From Bacteroidales bacterium (lineage in GTDB: Bacteria; Bacteroidota; Bacteroidia; Bacteroidales; 4484-276): 64,000 nt of DNA. A program made the translations under genes and the position numbers. This document shows, one piece after another, positions 1 through 8,193 of the stretch (the stretch's first letter is position 1; the number at the start of each line of letters is the position of its first letter). The stretch is from positions 1 through 64,000 of the forward strand of contig JACZJL010000098.1 in assembly GCA_014860585.1 (NCBI GenBank). The letters are read 5' to 3'. The notes beneath the pieces were generated by a model. That model was not told the DNA's origin, searched no databases, and saw only the letters and a list, made by a program, of their open reading frames with translations.

Positions 1-444
1 GAATTTAAGAAAATGGTTAACCTGTTTAGCGGCATCCAGGGCTTGATCTGGATTGTTGGCATTGGAACCCTCCTCGCCGGAATTGTCGGGGTGAGCAATA
101 TCATGATGATCATAGTAAAGGAACGAACCCAGGAAATCGGCATTCAGCGGGCAATTGGAGCAACGCCATTAGCCATCATCGCACAGATTATCACCGAATC
201 GGTTTTTCTTACAGCCATTGCAGGCTATATCGGGCTGGTTTTCGGGGTGGCTATTATTGAAGGGGTAAACTTCTGGCTGTCTCAATCCGGGGCATCAACG
301 GGTATGTTCAGCAATCCTTCGGTAGATTTTGGCGTGGCCGTAAAAGCGCTGATCGTATTGATTATTAGTGGCGCTATGGCCGGTATGATCCCAGCCAGAC
401 GGGCGGTGAGCATCAAACCCATTGATGCATTGAGGGATGAATAA
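1..444 (+). CDS. MacB-like ABC transporter permease, C-terminal part
   Basis: This is the last 147 codons of an inner-membrane ABC permease; the reading frame is open at base 1, so the start lies outside the window. It shows three hydrophobic segments (roughly residues 9-33, 57-82 and 110-133 of the fragment) with the FtsX-type arrangement. The cytoplasmic loop motif 'VKERTQEIGIQRAIGA' lies between segments one and two, and the protein ends in 'IKPIDALRDE', the typical tail of MacB/LolC/FtsX permeases. The next gene, 36 bp on, is a membrane-fusion protein. Together they suggest a tripartite efflux system in which the ATPase and permease pass substrate through a periplasmic adaptor to an outer-membrane channel. 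The substrate cannot be told. Family assignment is firm; specific MacB identity is inferred from the neighbour. Confidence 0.9.
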   Translation, partial: EFKKMVNLFSGIQGLIWIVGIGTLLAGIVGVSNIMMIIVKERTQEIGIQRAIGATPLAIIAQIITESVFLTAIAGYIGLVFGVAIIEGVNFWLSQSGASTGMFSNPSVDFGVAVKALIVLIISGAMAGMIPARRAVSIKPIDALRDE

Positions 445-480
445 TTGAATATGAATATTAACACAAATTAAATAAAGAAC

Positions 481-1572
481 ATGAAAACCTTTTTCAAAAT
501 CCTTTTAGGTGTGGTTGTCCTCGGCGTTTTCGGCTACACATTTTTCTTCCTGTATCAGAAGTCACAGGCCAAACCAATAGTTTATGAAACGATTACACCA
601 TTCAAGGAAACGATCATCAAAAAAACCGTAGCAACCGGGTCAGTGATTCCCCGAAAAGAAATCGCCATAAAACCACAGGTTTCAGGCATCATTGAAGAAT
701 TATACGTAGAGCCGGGAAAATATGTAAACAAAGGCGATTTGATTGCAAAAGTCAGGATCATTCCCAATATGATCAACCTGAGTAACGCGGAGTCACGGGT
801 AAAACAGTCTAAAATATCTCTTCGGGCAGCGCAGATCGAGTACGACCGCATGAAAGATCTTTTTGATAAAAAAGTAATTCCTGCAGCTGAATTTGAACCG
901 GTGGAAACAGCTCTTAACCAGGCAAGCCAGGAGGTAGAAGCCGCCGAAGACAACCTTGCACTGATCAAAGAGGGGCAGACAAAAAATATGGGCGCCACCA
1001 CCAACACCCTTATTCGCTCGACCATTGACGGAATGATCCTCGATGTGCCTGTGGAGGTAGGAAACTCAGTAATTGAGTCCAACACGTTTAACGAAGGCAC
1101 TACCATTGCAAATGTAGCCGACATGGGCGACATGATCTTCGAAGGAAAAGTGGACGAAACCGAAGTGGGAAAAATAAAGGAAGGGATGGAGCTGATCCTT
1201 ACGGTTGGCGCTATAGAGGAGGAAAAATTCATTGCCATTCTCGAACACATCTCTCCAAAAGGATTTGAAGAAAACGGCGCCATTCAGTTCAAGATCAAGG
1301 CTGCCGTTTCTCTTCGGAAAGATATCTTTGTAAGGGCCGGCTATTCTGCCAATGCCGACATCGTCCTGGCCCGCGCCGATTCGGTGATGGTGATCTCCGA
1401 AAGTCTCCTCAAATTTGAAAAAGACTCGGCCTATGTTGAAGTGGAAACTGAACCCCAGGTTTTCGAACAACGATTTGTCAAAACAGGCCTTTCCGACGGC
1501 ATCAATATCGAGATTAAAGAAGGCCTCGCAATGGAAGACAAAATCAAAAGCAAGGAAGCCGAGCAGAAATAA
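481..1572 (+). CDS. Periplasmic adaptor (membrane fusion) subunit of efflux system
   Basis: A 363-residue HlyD/RND-MFP family adaptor. An N-terminal membrane anchor (about residues 5-26) is followed by a lipoyl-like half-motif ('VSGIIEELYVEPGKYVNKGD', about 67-86), a long helical hairpin (about 100-170) and the second lipoyl half ('IRSTIDGMILDVPVEVGNSV'), then beta-barrel and membrane-proximal domains. It would bridge the inner-membrane permease encoded just upstream to a TolC-like outer-membrane channel. No channel gene follows here; if present it lies upstream of the window. The order permease-adaptor, with 36 bp between them on one strand, indicates one transcript. Start chosen at the ATG giving the anchor at the extreme N terminus. 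Confidence 0.92.
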   Translation: MKTFFKILLGVVVLGVFGYTFFFLYQKSQAKPIVYETITPFKETIIKKTVATGSVIPRKEIAIKPQVSGIIEELYVEPGKYVNKGDLIAKVRIIPNMINLSNAESRVKQSKISLRAAQIEYDRMKDLFDKKVIPAAEFEPVETALNQASQEVEAAEDNLALIKEGQTKNMGATTNTLIRSTIDGMILDVPVEVGNSVIESNTFNEGTTIANVADMGDMIFEGKVDETEVGKIKEGMELILTVGAIEEEKFIAILEHISPKGFEENGAIQFKIKAAVSLRKDIFVRAGYSANADIVLARADSVMVISESLLKFEKDSAYVEVETEPQVFEQRFVKTGLSDGINIEIKEGLAMEDKIKSKEAEQK

Positions 1573-1580
1573 TTCAGCAT

Positions 1581-1667
1581 AAAACCCTGTCAGGAGTTAC
1601 GCAAACTGACAGGTTTAAAGTATTTCTTGTAAAGCATAACCTGACAGCATCTCTAAGACCTGTCAGT
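1581..1667. repeat. Two CTGTCAG-based inverted repeats after efflux operon
   Basis: Two imperfect hairpins sit between the adaptor gene and the convergent lipoprotein gene. The first pairs AAACCCTGTCA with TGACAGGTTT (about 1582-1615); the second pairs CTGACAG with CTGTCAG (about 1641-1667). They could end transcription from either side or be short palindromic repeats: the same CCTGTCAGG/ACAGGTTT theme recurs at 13433-13465. There is no clear T-run. Confidence 0.5.
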
Positions 1668-1684
1668 GTAATCGAACACCAAAC

Positions 1685-2992
1685 CTACTTATTATACATC
1701 AGGTGCAAATTAACCAGTTCCCCTCCAATATTAAATTCGCTTACCAGTGCTCCATTCAGATCGTAAACCAACACTTTTCCGGCTGCAATCATCCAGATGG
1801 TCCGACTGATATCTTCGTAGCGAATGATTCTGACATCCGGCACGGAGATAAAAGAAGTGAATGATTTCTGGTAATCGTACATATAAACTCCGCTATCAAA
1901 CGCCAAGAGAATCCTTCCCGGTGAAATTGCTTCGGCAGCAATGATCGGTTTCGCAGGCATATCGAAAGGCTGATAGGGGAAGTTTAGCATTCCGTTTGCC
2001 GGATCAAACCGCCGGACATAGGCATTCCCTCTTTGGTTGTTGCCAAGAATCAAAATATTTCCCGGCTCCGGATCAGTAAAAATGACCGGAATAATGTCAG
2101 AATGAGTGGCATTCACCAGCCCGCCTGCATCAAGATAAAAAACCTCAATCCAGTGCACGAGGTAACTGCTTTTCTGAAGTGCGGCTGTTACCAGGTATTT
2201 ATCAGTAGAAAAAAGGAGATAAGAATAAGTATCCGGGGTAATTTGCGTACTTACCCCTTTCTGGCCGGTCATTGACCACCTGCCTGTGTACCCGTCCCAC
2301 AATCCGGCAAAAACCTGGTTTCCCATTGCTTTCAAACAGGTAAAATAAGGTTGAACCGGGTTGGGTATTATTGGCGATGCCCAATTGATGGTCATGGTTT
2401 CGGTATCAAAAGCGGTCAGGTCTCCCCAATGTATGCCGGCAATAAAAAATTGCTTTGACGAAGAAGAAACATCCGATCCGGCATAATCACCGTCAAAAAC
2501 CGTTGTCAACTGGTCACCCATTGCCGGATTGAACCGGTGAATCCTTTGAACGGTCTGTGCTTCATGCTGCACAACAAAAATATGTGTCAGCTGCCGTTCG
2601 ATTTCGTGAACATAAACTGTCCGGTAAGCCCTGGTATAAATCTCCCCTTCCCGCGCTTCGGCCATCAGTCGATAATTCCCGGTGCTTAGCGTTTCATTGC
2701 TGATCACATAATAGAGAGTGGTTTCAACGCCGGTTTTAAAGTTTTCAAGCACCAATGAAGGAACGACAGGAGTTGATGATTCGTCCTGCAGATTAATTTT
2801 CAGGGCAATTTCGGATTGATTCCAATTCACCCGGATTGTGATGGGAATGGTGTCGAAAACGTCATAGGAAGCATTGCTGGCCGGCCCGATAAATTGAACC
2901 TCAGGGAAAATCTCCTCCGCTTCTTTTTTGCATGAAAAAAGAAACGACAGGGAAAAAAACAGGAAGATGAAAAAGCGAAACCGGCAATGCAT
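1685..2992 (-). CDS. Exported lipoprotein, beta-propeller-like, unknown function
   Basis: A 435-residue protein I do not recognise. A hydrophobic leader ends in a lipobox 'LSFLFSC' with the lipidated cysteine at residue 21, so it is probably anchored to the envelope. The N-terminal third (about 30-130) looks like an Ig/fibronectin-type beta domain ('TIPITIRVNWNQSEIALKIN'). The remainder is rich in short beta repeats with aromatic and glycine turns ('FFIAGIHWGDLTAFDTETMT', 'QVFAGLWDGYTGRWS'), which suggests a WD40/NHL/PQQ-like propeller. It is divergent from the exonuclease gene with 48 bp between starts and convergent with the efflux operon. A scaffold or ligand-binding role is a guess. Confidence 0.7.
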   Translation of the reverse strand: MHCRFRFFIFLFFSLSFLFSCKKEAEEIFPEVQFIGPASNASYDVFDTIPITIRVNWNQSEIALKINLQDESSTPVVPSLVLENFKTGVETTLYYVISNETLSTGNYRLMAEAREGEIYTRAYRTVYVHEIERQLTHIFVVQHEAQTVQRIHRFNPAMGDQLTTVFDGDYAGSDVSSSSKQFFIAGIHWGDLTAFDTETMTINWASPIIPNPVQPYFTCLKAMGNQVFAGLWDGYTGRWSMTGQKGVSTQITPDTYSYLLFSTDKYLVTAALQKSSYLVHWIEVFYLDAGGLVNATHSDIIPVIFTDPEPGNILILGNNQRGNAYVRRFDPANGMLNFPYQPFDMPAKPIIAAEAISPGRILLAFDSGVYMYDYQKSFTSFISVPDVRIIRYEDISRTIWMIAAGKVLVYDLNGALVSEFNIGGELVNLHLMYNK

Positions 2993-3040
2993 AATAGATA
3001 AAACTGTATTTTTACCTCAAAATTAAAAACATTACCCAAT

Positions 3041-3751
3041 ATGCTGAAAAACCTCAACCTCGACAACGTCCTTTTCCTTGATATTGAGACTGTTCCGCAA
3101 TATGTTGATTACAACGCATTACCCGGTCATTTCAAAAAACTGTGGGACGAAAAGGCAGGCCGGCTCAGACAGGGAGAAACCCAGGAAACGCCGGAAGACC
3201 TTTACCGTCGTGCCGGGATTTACGCTGAATTCGGCAAGATCATCTGCATTTCAACAGGCTTTATCACCGGATCACAGTTCAGGATAAAATCTTTTTACGG
3301 GGATGATGAGCGGGAGTTGCTGGCCGGATTTTCAGGATTGCTCAACCGTCACTACAATACACTGCAACACCTTCTGTGCGGCCATAATGGCAAAGAGTTC
3401 GATTTCCCCTACATCGCCCGCCGGATGCTGGTCAACAAGCTCCCGTTGCCCGAAATCCTTAACCTGGCCGGGAAAAAACCATGGGAGGTGCAGCACCTCG
3501 ACACCATGGACTTATGGCGTTTTGGCGATTATAAAAGTTATACCTCGCTCAACCTCCTCACTGCCATTTTCGGCATCCCCAGCCCTAAAGACGACATTGA
3601 CGGCAGCCAGGTGTACGACATTTACTGGAAAGAAAAAGACCTCGAACGGATCGTTACCTATTGCCAGAAGGATACCCTTGCCGTTGCCCAGGTGCTACTC
3701 AGCTACCTCGGCAAACCACTGATCAGGGAAACGGAGGTGTTTGTGGTGTGA
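3041..3751 (+). CDS. Predicted 3'-5' exonuclease, PolB-like DEDD family
   Basis: A 236-residue RNase H-fold exonuclease of the 'predicted PolB exonuclease-like 2' family. The Exo I motif is 'FLDIETVP' with Asp14 and Glu16. The Exo II region is 'CGHNGKEFDFPYIARRML' (Asp of FDFP). Exo III is 'TYCQKDTLAVAQVLL' near the C terminus. These acidic residues would bind two metal ions for hydrolysis of single strands. The protein has no polymerase domain, which is normal for this stand-alone family. The short divergent spacer upstream contains a TATTTTTA box resembling a Bacteroidota -7 element. Its in vivo substrate is not known; a DNA repair role is inferred from the family. Confidence 0.88.
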   Translation: MLKNLNLDNVLFLDIETVPQYVDYNALPGHFKKLWDEKAGRLRQGETQETPEDLYRRAGIYAEFGKIICISTGFITGSQFRIKSFYGDDERELLAGFSGLLNRHYNTLQHLLCGHNGKEFDFPYIARRMLVNKLPLPEILNLAGKKPWEVQHLDTMDLWRFGDYKSYTSLNLLTAIFGIPSPKDDIDGSQVYDIYWKEKDLERIVTYCQKDTLAVAQVLLSYLGKPLIRETEVFVV

Positions 3752-3860
3752 TTAATAGTGATTGAATAAAGTTTTAACCACTTTTTTTATTAATCGGTGT
3801 AAAATTGGGTAAAGGCACAAAATCCCACATTTGTTAAGCTATTTTTTGGCAAATATTATC

Positions 3861-3890
3861 TTGGATAATATAAATCGTGTATTAAATTTG
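3861..3890 (+). promoter_or_regulatory. Bacteroidota-type promoter (TTG-N19-TAAATTTG)
   Basis: TTG at 3861-3863 and TAAATTTG at 3883-3890 are separated by 19 bp, matching the -33/-7 consensus of Bacteroidota. It lies 33 bp before the ATG of the first DUF3857 gene. Confidence 0.7.
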
Positions 3891-3922
3891 CCATCCGAAT
3901 TGCCTACACATTAATTTTTAAA

Positions 3923-5830
3923 ATGTCAAAATACCGCAAACTCTCTGCTATCCTGGTTTTTTTGAGCATTGGCAAAATGTTGCATGCAACAGATTTTGAC
4001 ATTTCCAATATTCCTGCTGAATTCCTGAAAGACGCCAATTCAGTTGTCCGCTACAAAAATGTTTCGATAGTCATCAGCAGCAAATACGAGATGACGGAGA
4101 CCTATGCATGGGCGATTACAGTCTTGAATGCCGCCGGAAATGATCATGTTAACCCGCGGTCATCCTTTAGCTCGGGTGAGAAAATCATTTCAATTTCGGC
4201 AGTCGTTTATGATGCAAACGGGAAAGAAATCAGGCAGTTTAAACCGAAAGATGCCAAAGATGTAAGCGCGGTAAGTTCAATGTCCATTTTTGTGGACGAT
4301 CGCATCATGTTTTTCGATTATACACCGGCTTCTTACCCCTATACTTTCGAATTTAAGGTTGTCCGGAAAGGCTCAAATACCGCATTTATTCCTGCCTGGA
4401 CGCCAATTGAAAACGAGTTTCAGAGTATTATCAACAGTAACTATGAATTGAGTTACCCTCCAGAATGGAAGCTTCGGACATCCGAGTATAATTTCACCCC
4501 ATTTGATATTCAAAAAGAGGAAACACCAGGGCGTTATTCTTTATCGGCCAAACATTTAAAAGCCATTCAGTCAGAGTATCGCAGTCCGTCTTTTGAAGTC
4601 TTTTTGCCTGTGGCAAGGGTATCGCTCAATCATTTCAAACTTGAAGGAATTGTCGGACATGCCGAGGGTTGGGAAGATTTTGCCAGTTGGTACCGCAACA
4701 ATCTGCTTGTTGAAACTGATTTTATTCCGGCATCTGTAAAAAATGAAGTGCTGAATCTGATTGAAGGGGTCACTGATTCCGTTGAGATAGCCAGAATAAT
4801 TTATGAATATGTTCAGGCAAAAACCCGCTATGTGAGTGTCTCGATAGGGATTGGAGGATGGAAACCAATGTCAGTTGAAAGTGTTGCCAGAACGGGTTAT
4901 GGCGATTGCAAAGCGTTATCCTACTTCACTGCCATGCTGCTTAGAATGGCGGGCCTGCCGGCTTATTATACCATTGTTTATGCAGGAACCAAACCGCAAA
5001 ACATTGATACGACGCAGGTAACTATTCAGGGCAATCATGTTATTGTTTGCGTACCTCTGATCGACACCACCATCTGGTTGGAAACCACAAGCCACTCTGT
5101 TCCTTTCGGTTATCTTGGAACAAACACCGACAACCGGTATGTGATTTGTTTATCAGATGAAGGCGCTTATATTCTTAAAACCCCCGATTATCCTGACTCA
5201 CTCAACTTGCAGGAAACCTCGGCAACAATTGATTTGAAGTCCGACGGATCTTTTTCAGCAGAAATCTTCATGAAGTCCGAAGGCACGCAGTACGAACTGA
5301 AGGATTGGCTGACCGAAGTAAAATCGGAAGAAAGGGATAAACACTATCAGCAATACTGGAACTATTTTCAAGGACTTAAACTGAATGAAGTTAAGATTGG
5401 GGCCGATAAAAAAAAGATTCATTTTAAGGAAGAGATAAAACTGGAGGTTCTTGCCTACGGATCATTGACAGGCAGCAGGATGTTGGTAACAACCAATTTC
5501 TTTAACCGGAATCAGAGTGTTCCGCCCCGCTATAATGATCGGAAGTATCCACTTGAAATCCAGAGAGGGTATCTTGACAAAGACAACTATGTGATTAAAA
5601 TCCCGGAAGGGTTCGTTTTAGAAGTGATTCCCGAAACAATCTTCATTGACAATCAATTTGGATATTACAGTCTGTCAGTTGAAGCTTATGATAAGGAAAC
5701 CATTGGAGTTAAGAGGGAGTTGCTGGTAAGAAGAGGCTTATTTCCTCCCGATCTTTACCAGGAATACTATGAGTTTCGGAAGATTATTCAACGCCATGAT
5801 CAGTCAAAATTCGTATTAATAAAAAAATAG
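3923..5830 (+). CDS. DUF3857 / transglutaminase-like exported protein (active-site Cys present)
   Basis: A 635-residue protein with a signal peptide ('LVFLSIGKMLHA', cleavage near residue 22). DUF3857 covers about residues 40-240, a transglutaminase-like core about 275-410, and a C-terminal beta-rich DUF2569/DUF3858-like region follows. The core keeps the nucleophile in 'TGYGDCKALSYF' and the histidine in 'QGNHVIVCVPL'; the third residue would be in 'WLETTSHS', where the usual Asp is replaced by Glu. It probably acts in the periplasm or on the surface, on peptides or proteins, but no substrate is known for these Bacteroidota families. It is followed after 3 bp by a paralogue that lacks the cysteine, so the two are very likely cotranscribed and may work as a pair. 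Confidence 0.88.
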   Translation: MSKYRKLSAILVFLSIGKMLHATDFDISNIPAEFLKDANSVVRYKNVSIVISSKYEMTETYAWAITVLNAAGNDHVNPRSSFSSGEKIISISAVVYDANGKEIRQFKPKDAKDVSAVSSMSIFVDDRIMFFDYTPASYPYTFEFKVVRKGSNTAFIPAWTPIENEFQSIINSNYELSYPPEWKLRTSEYNFTPFDIQKEETPGRYSLSAKHLKAIQSEYRSPSFEVFLPVARVSLNHFKLEGIVGHAEGWEDFASWYRNNLLVETDFIPASVKNEVLNLIEGVTDSVEIARIIYEYVQAKTRYVSVSIGIGGWKPMSVESVARTGYGDCKALSYFTAMLLRMAGLPAYYTIVYAGTKPQNIDTTQVTIQGNHVIVCVPLIDTTIWLETTSHSVPFGYLGTNTDNRYVICLSDEGAYILKTPDYPDSLNLQETSATIDLKSDGSFSAEIFMKSEGTQYELKDWLTEVKSEERDKHYQQYWNYFQGLKLNEVKIGADKKKIHFKEEIKLEVLAYGSLTGSRMLVTTNFFNRNQSVPPRYNDRKYPLEIQRGYLDKDNYVIKIPEGFVLEVIPETIFIDNQFGYYSLSVEAYDKETIGVKRELLVRRGLFPPDLYQEYYEFRKIIQRHDQSKFVLIKK

Positions 5831-5833
5831 GTC

Positions 5834-7843
5834 ATGAAAAAGGTTGTCATTATTGCAGCGCTTGTTTTTCTCACAGGCCAATTCATTTCTGCACAAGATG
5901 TTAAGTTTAGAAAAGTAAGTAAGGAAGAACTTGAGGCTACAACTCATTCGCGCGACGCTGAAGCCGCCGCCGCCATTCTTTATCAAAGTTGCAGGGGATA
6001 TTATGTTTACAGCGACAATGAGGGATGGTTCAATCTCTACACTTACGTTCATCAGCGGATTAAGATTTATAAAAAGGAAGGAATGTCGTGGGCCGACTTC
6101 TCCATCCCGTATCACACCAAGGGTAATTTTAGCAAATTTAAAGCCTACACCTACAACTATTCAGATGGGAAAATCGTAGAAGAAAAATTGGACAGCAAAG
6201 CTGTGTTCACCGAAGAATTATCGAAGTCGCTAAAAAGGAGAAAGTTTGCCATGCCTGCAGTTTTGCCGGGTTCGGTGATTGATATTGAATACGAGTTGGT
6301 TGAGCCGTCCACCATTGCCCTGAGGCCTTTTTACTTTCAGTATGATGTCCCGGTTGATTTCTGTCAGTATGAGGTTCAAATCCCTGAATATTTCAGGTTT
6401 AATAAAACCATGAAAGGAAAACCGCTGACCATGAACGTGAAAAGTGATGAAATGTATGGGACAATCAGCTCAGCAGGAAGTACTAGTTTTTCGATAACCG
6501 GGAAGTCCTCTTCAACAGCACCAACAACTACTAGATACAGGATCAAAACTGATACGTACGAAGCTGTAAATATTCCGGCGCTCAAAGATGAACCATTCGT
6601 TCCTTCAATGAATAACTACCGGGCAGCAGTTTTTTACGAATTGTCCTATATCCAGATTGACGGAGGCGAAGTATTTAATTATTCGAGTTCCTGGAATGAA
6701 ATAGCTGACAAGTTGATGACCGGTGAGAACTTCGGAACCCAGATCAATATGAGGCTTAATGATCTGAATGGTGTTGTAGAACAGTTTGCAGCACTCCCGC
6801 CCGAAGAATGTATGCATGGAATTTATCTGTATGTGCGTAATAACTACTCCTGGAATGGCAATTATGGCGAACAAACCGAATTTGGCCTGCGAAAGTTACT
6901 TTCGGAGAAAAGCGGAAACATTGGTGACATCAACCTTTTGCTTATCAATTTGCTCAAAAAAGCAAAATTGGATGTTTCTCCCGTAGTGCTTAGTTCGCGG
7001 GAAAATGGCTTTCTCAACATTCAACATCCCACCTATGCCCAGCTCGATTATGTAATTGCTGCTGTTAATCTGAACGATCAGCGCATTTTCTTAGATGCAA
7101 CAAATGATAATCTCCTTCCCGGTTTTCTGCCCGCAAGAGCGTTAAATCTTGACGGAATTTTGATCAATGATGACCGAACTGCAACAAGGATCGAAATTAC
7201 CAATCCCAACGCAGGAAGCACCGTCATGTTTTTACTCGCTGAAATGAATGATGATCTTTCTATAAAAAGTCAGGCAAGAATTACTTACCAGAATTATGAC
7301 GCTGTCGTATTCAGATCAAAATACAAAGATAATGAAAGGGAGGGGGGATATCAAAATAAACTCCATGATCAGTACCCGGATTTGAAAATTGTATCACACA
7401 GCCTTGAGGGTATTGACCAGCCTACAAACAAAGTAACCGAATTTGTAGAAATGACCCTGGATGGACATGCTGAGCAGATGGGAGAATTGGTATTCCTGAA
7501 CCCCATGATGATCTGGCAAAAAACCGAAAATCCGTTTAAACTTGAAGAGCGTGAATTTCCGGTTTTTTACAACAGTACCACGAACGATAAATATACTATT
7601 TCGATTAAACTGCCCGCCGGTTATGTTGTGGAAACCCTGCCGGAACAAGTTCGCCTGCTGTTGCCCGACAACCTCGGCAGTTTTCAATATTCGATCACAG
7701 ACAATGCCGGAACGCTGGTGCTTCAATATCATTACGAAATTGCTGAAGACATCATATCACCGGCACACTACCCTTCGTTAAGATATTTCACCATCATGAT
7801 GATTGAAAAACAAGCTGAAAAAGTTGTGCTTAAAAAAGTCTAA
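5834..7843 (+). CDS. DUF3857 protein with degenerate transglutaminase core
   Basis: A 669-residue paralogue of the preceding protein, with a signal peptide ('ALVFLTGQFISAQD', cleavage near residue 20) and the same order: DUF3857 (about 45-240), transglutaminase-fold region (about 320-440), C-terminal beta domain. Where active members have G-D-C, this protein reads 'SGNIGDINLLLINLL', so the catalytic Cys position is Ile. The later 'IFLDATNDNLLPG' resembles the Asp-containing strand. It is therefore probably a binding or structural member rather than a cysteine-dependent enzyme, as is common for the second gene of such pairs. The start lies 3 bp after the previous stop. Confidence 0.87.
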   Translation: MKKVVIIAALVFLTGQFISAQDVKFRKVSKEELEATTHSRDAEAAAAILYQSCRGYYVYSDNEGWFNLYTYVHQRIKIYKKEGMSWADFSIPYHTKGNFSKFKAYTYNYSDGKIVEEKLDSKAVFTEELSKSLKRRKFAMPAVLPGSVIDIEYELVEPSTIALRPFYFQYDVPVDFCQYEVQIPEYFRFNKTMKGKPLTMNVKSDEMYGTISSAGSTSFSITGKSSSTAPTTTRYRIKTDTYEAVNIPALKDEPFVPSMNNYRAAVFYELSYIQIDGGEVFNYSSSWNEIADKLMTGENFGTQINMRLNDLNGVVEQFAALPPEECMHGIYLYVRNNYSWNGNYGEQTEFGLRKLLSEKSGNIGDINLLLINLLKKAKLDVSPVVLSSRENGFLNIQHPTYAQLDYVIAAVNLNDQRIFLDATNDNLLPGFLPARALNLDGILINDDRTATRIEITNPNAGSTVMFLLAEMNDDLSIKSQARITYQNYDAVVFRSKYKDNEREGGYQNKLHDQYPDLKIVSHSLEGIDQPTNKVTEFVEMTLDGHAEQMGELVFLNPMMIWQKTENPFKLEEREFPVFYNSTTNDKYTISIKLPAGYVVETLPEQVRLLLPDNLGSFQYSITDNAGTLVLQYHYEIAEDIISPAHYPSLRYFTIMMIEKQAEKVVLKKV

Positions 7844-8066
7844 CTTAAAAAGACCGGGCTAAATCATGATCATTCCTCAAACCGTTTAAGTGGATGACCT
7901 GCCTGGAACGAGTTTTTAAACAGGCACTAAAATAGCCCGGAAAAGCTTTTTTAGATTTCAGGCGCAATTTGCTGCAAACCCCGTCCAACCGATAAAAGAA
8001 AGCAATGACGAAAAAAATGGCCGCCCCGTTGCCAGGGCAGCCACTTTCCCTATGAAGTAACAAAAA
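7844..8066. other. Intergenic stretch, nothing recognised
   Basis: About 220 bp between the DUF3857 pair and the decayed T9SS tail on the opposite strand. Short open frames exist but show no protein features. No strong hairpin with T-run was found. Confidence 0.5.
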
Positions 8067-8138
8067 CTATTGTATCGCTACTTTCTTCACCACGGTCTGG
8101 CCACCGGAGGTGTTAACAACGACAGCAAAAAATAGAGT
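8067..8138 (-). pseudogene. Remnant of a T9SS type A sorting tail
   Basis: The minus frame ending at the stop 8067-8069 reads 'FFAVVVNTSGGQTVVKKVAI' plus Q. This is how T9SS type A tails end: a strand with Y/F-A-V-V, a Gly-Gly turn, then VVKK and a hydrophobic strand at the extreme C terminus. Nothing upstream in the frame resembles the rest of a sorting domain or a passenger, and it runs straight into the tail of the 8194-9831 gene. I read it as the surviving end of a deleted or frameshifted T9SS cargo gene. It could instead be a chance open frame; only about 23 codons support it. Confidence 0.5.
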
Positions 8139-8193
8139 TTGGTTTTTGTAAAAATTCTGAATCCGTATCAAACACTGATTGTAAAAAGAAACA

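Noticed and set aside
582-1283. A 233-codon open frame on the minus strand inside the adaptor gene
   Set aside because: It is the antisense shadow of a well-supported plus-strand gene and shows low-complexity Ser/Pro/Ile composition with no domain.
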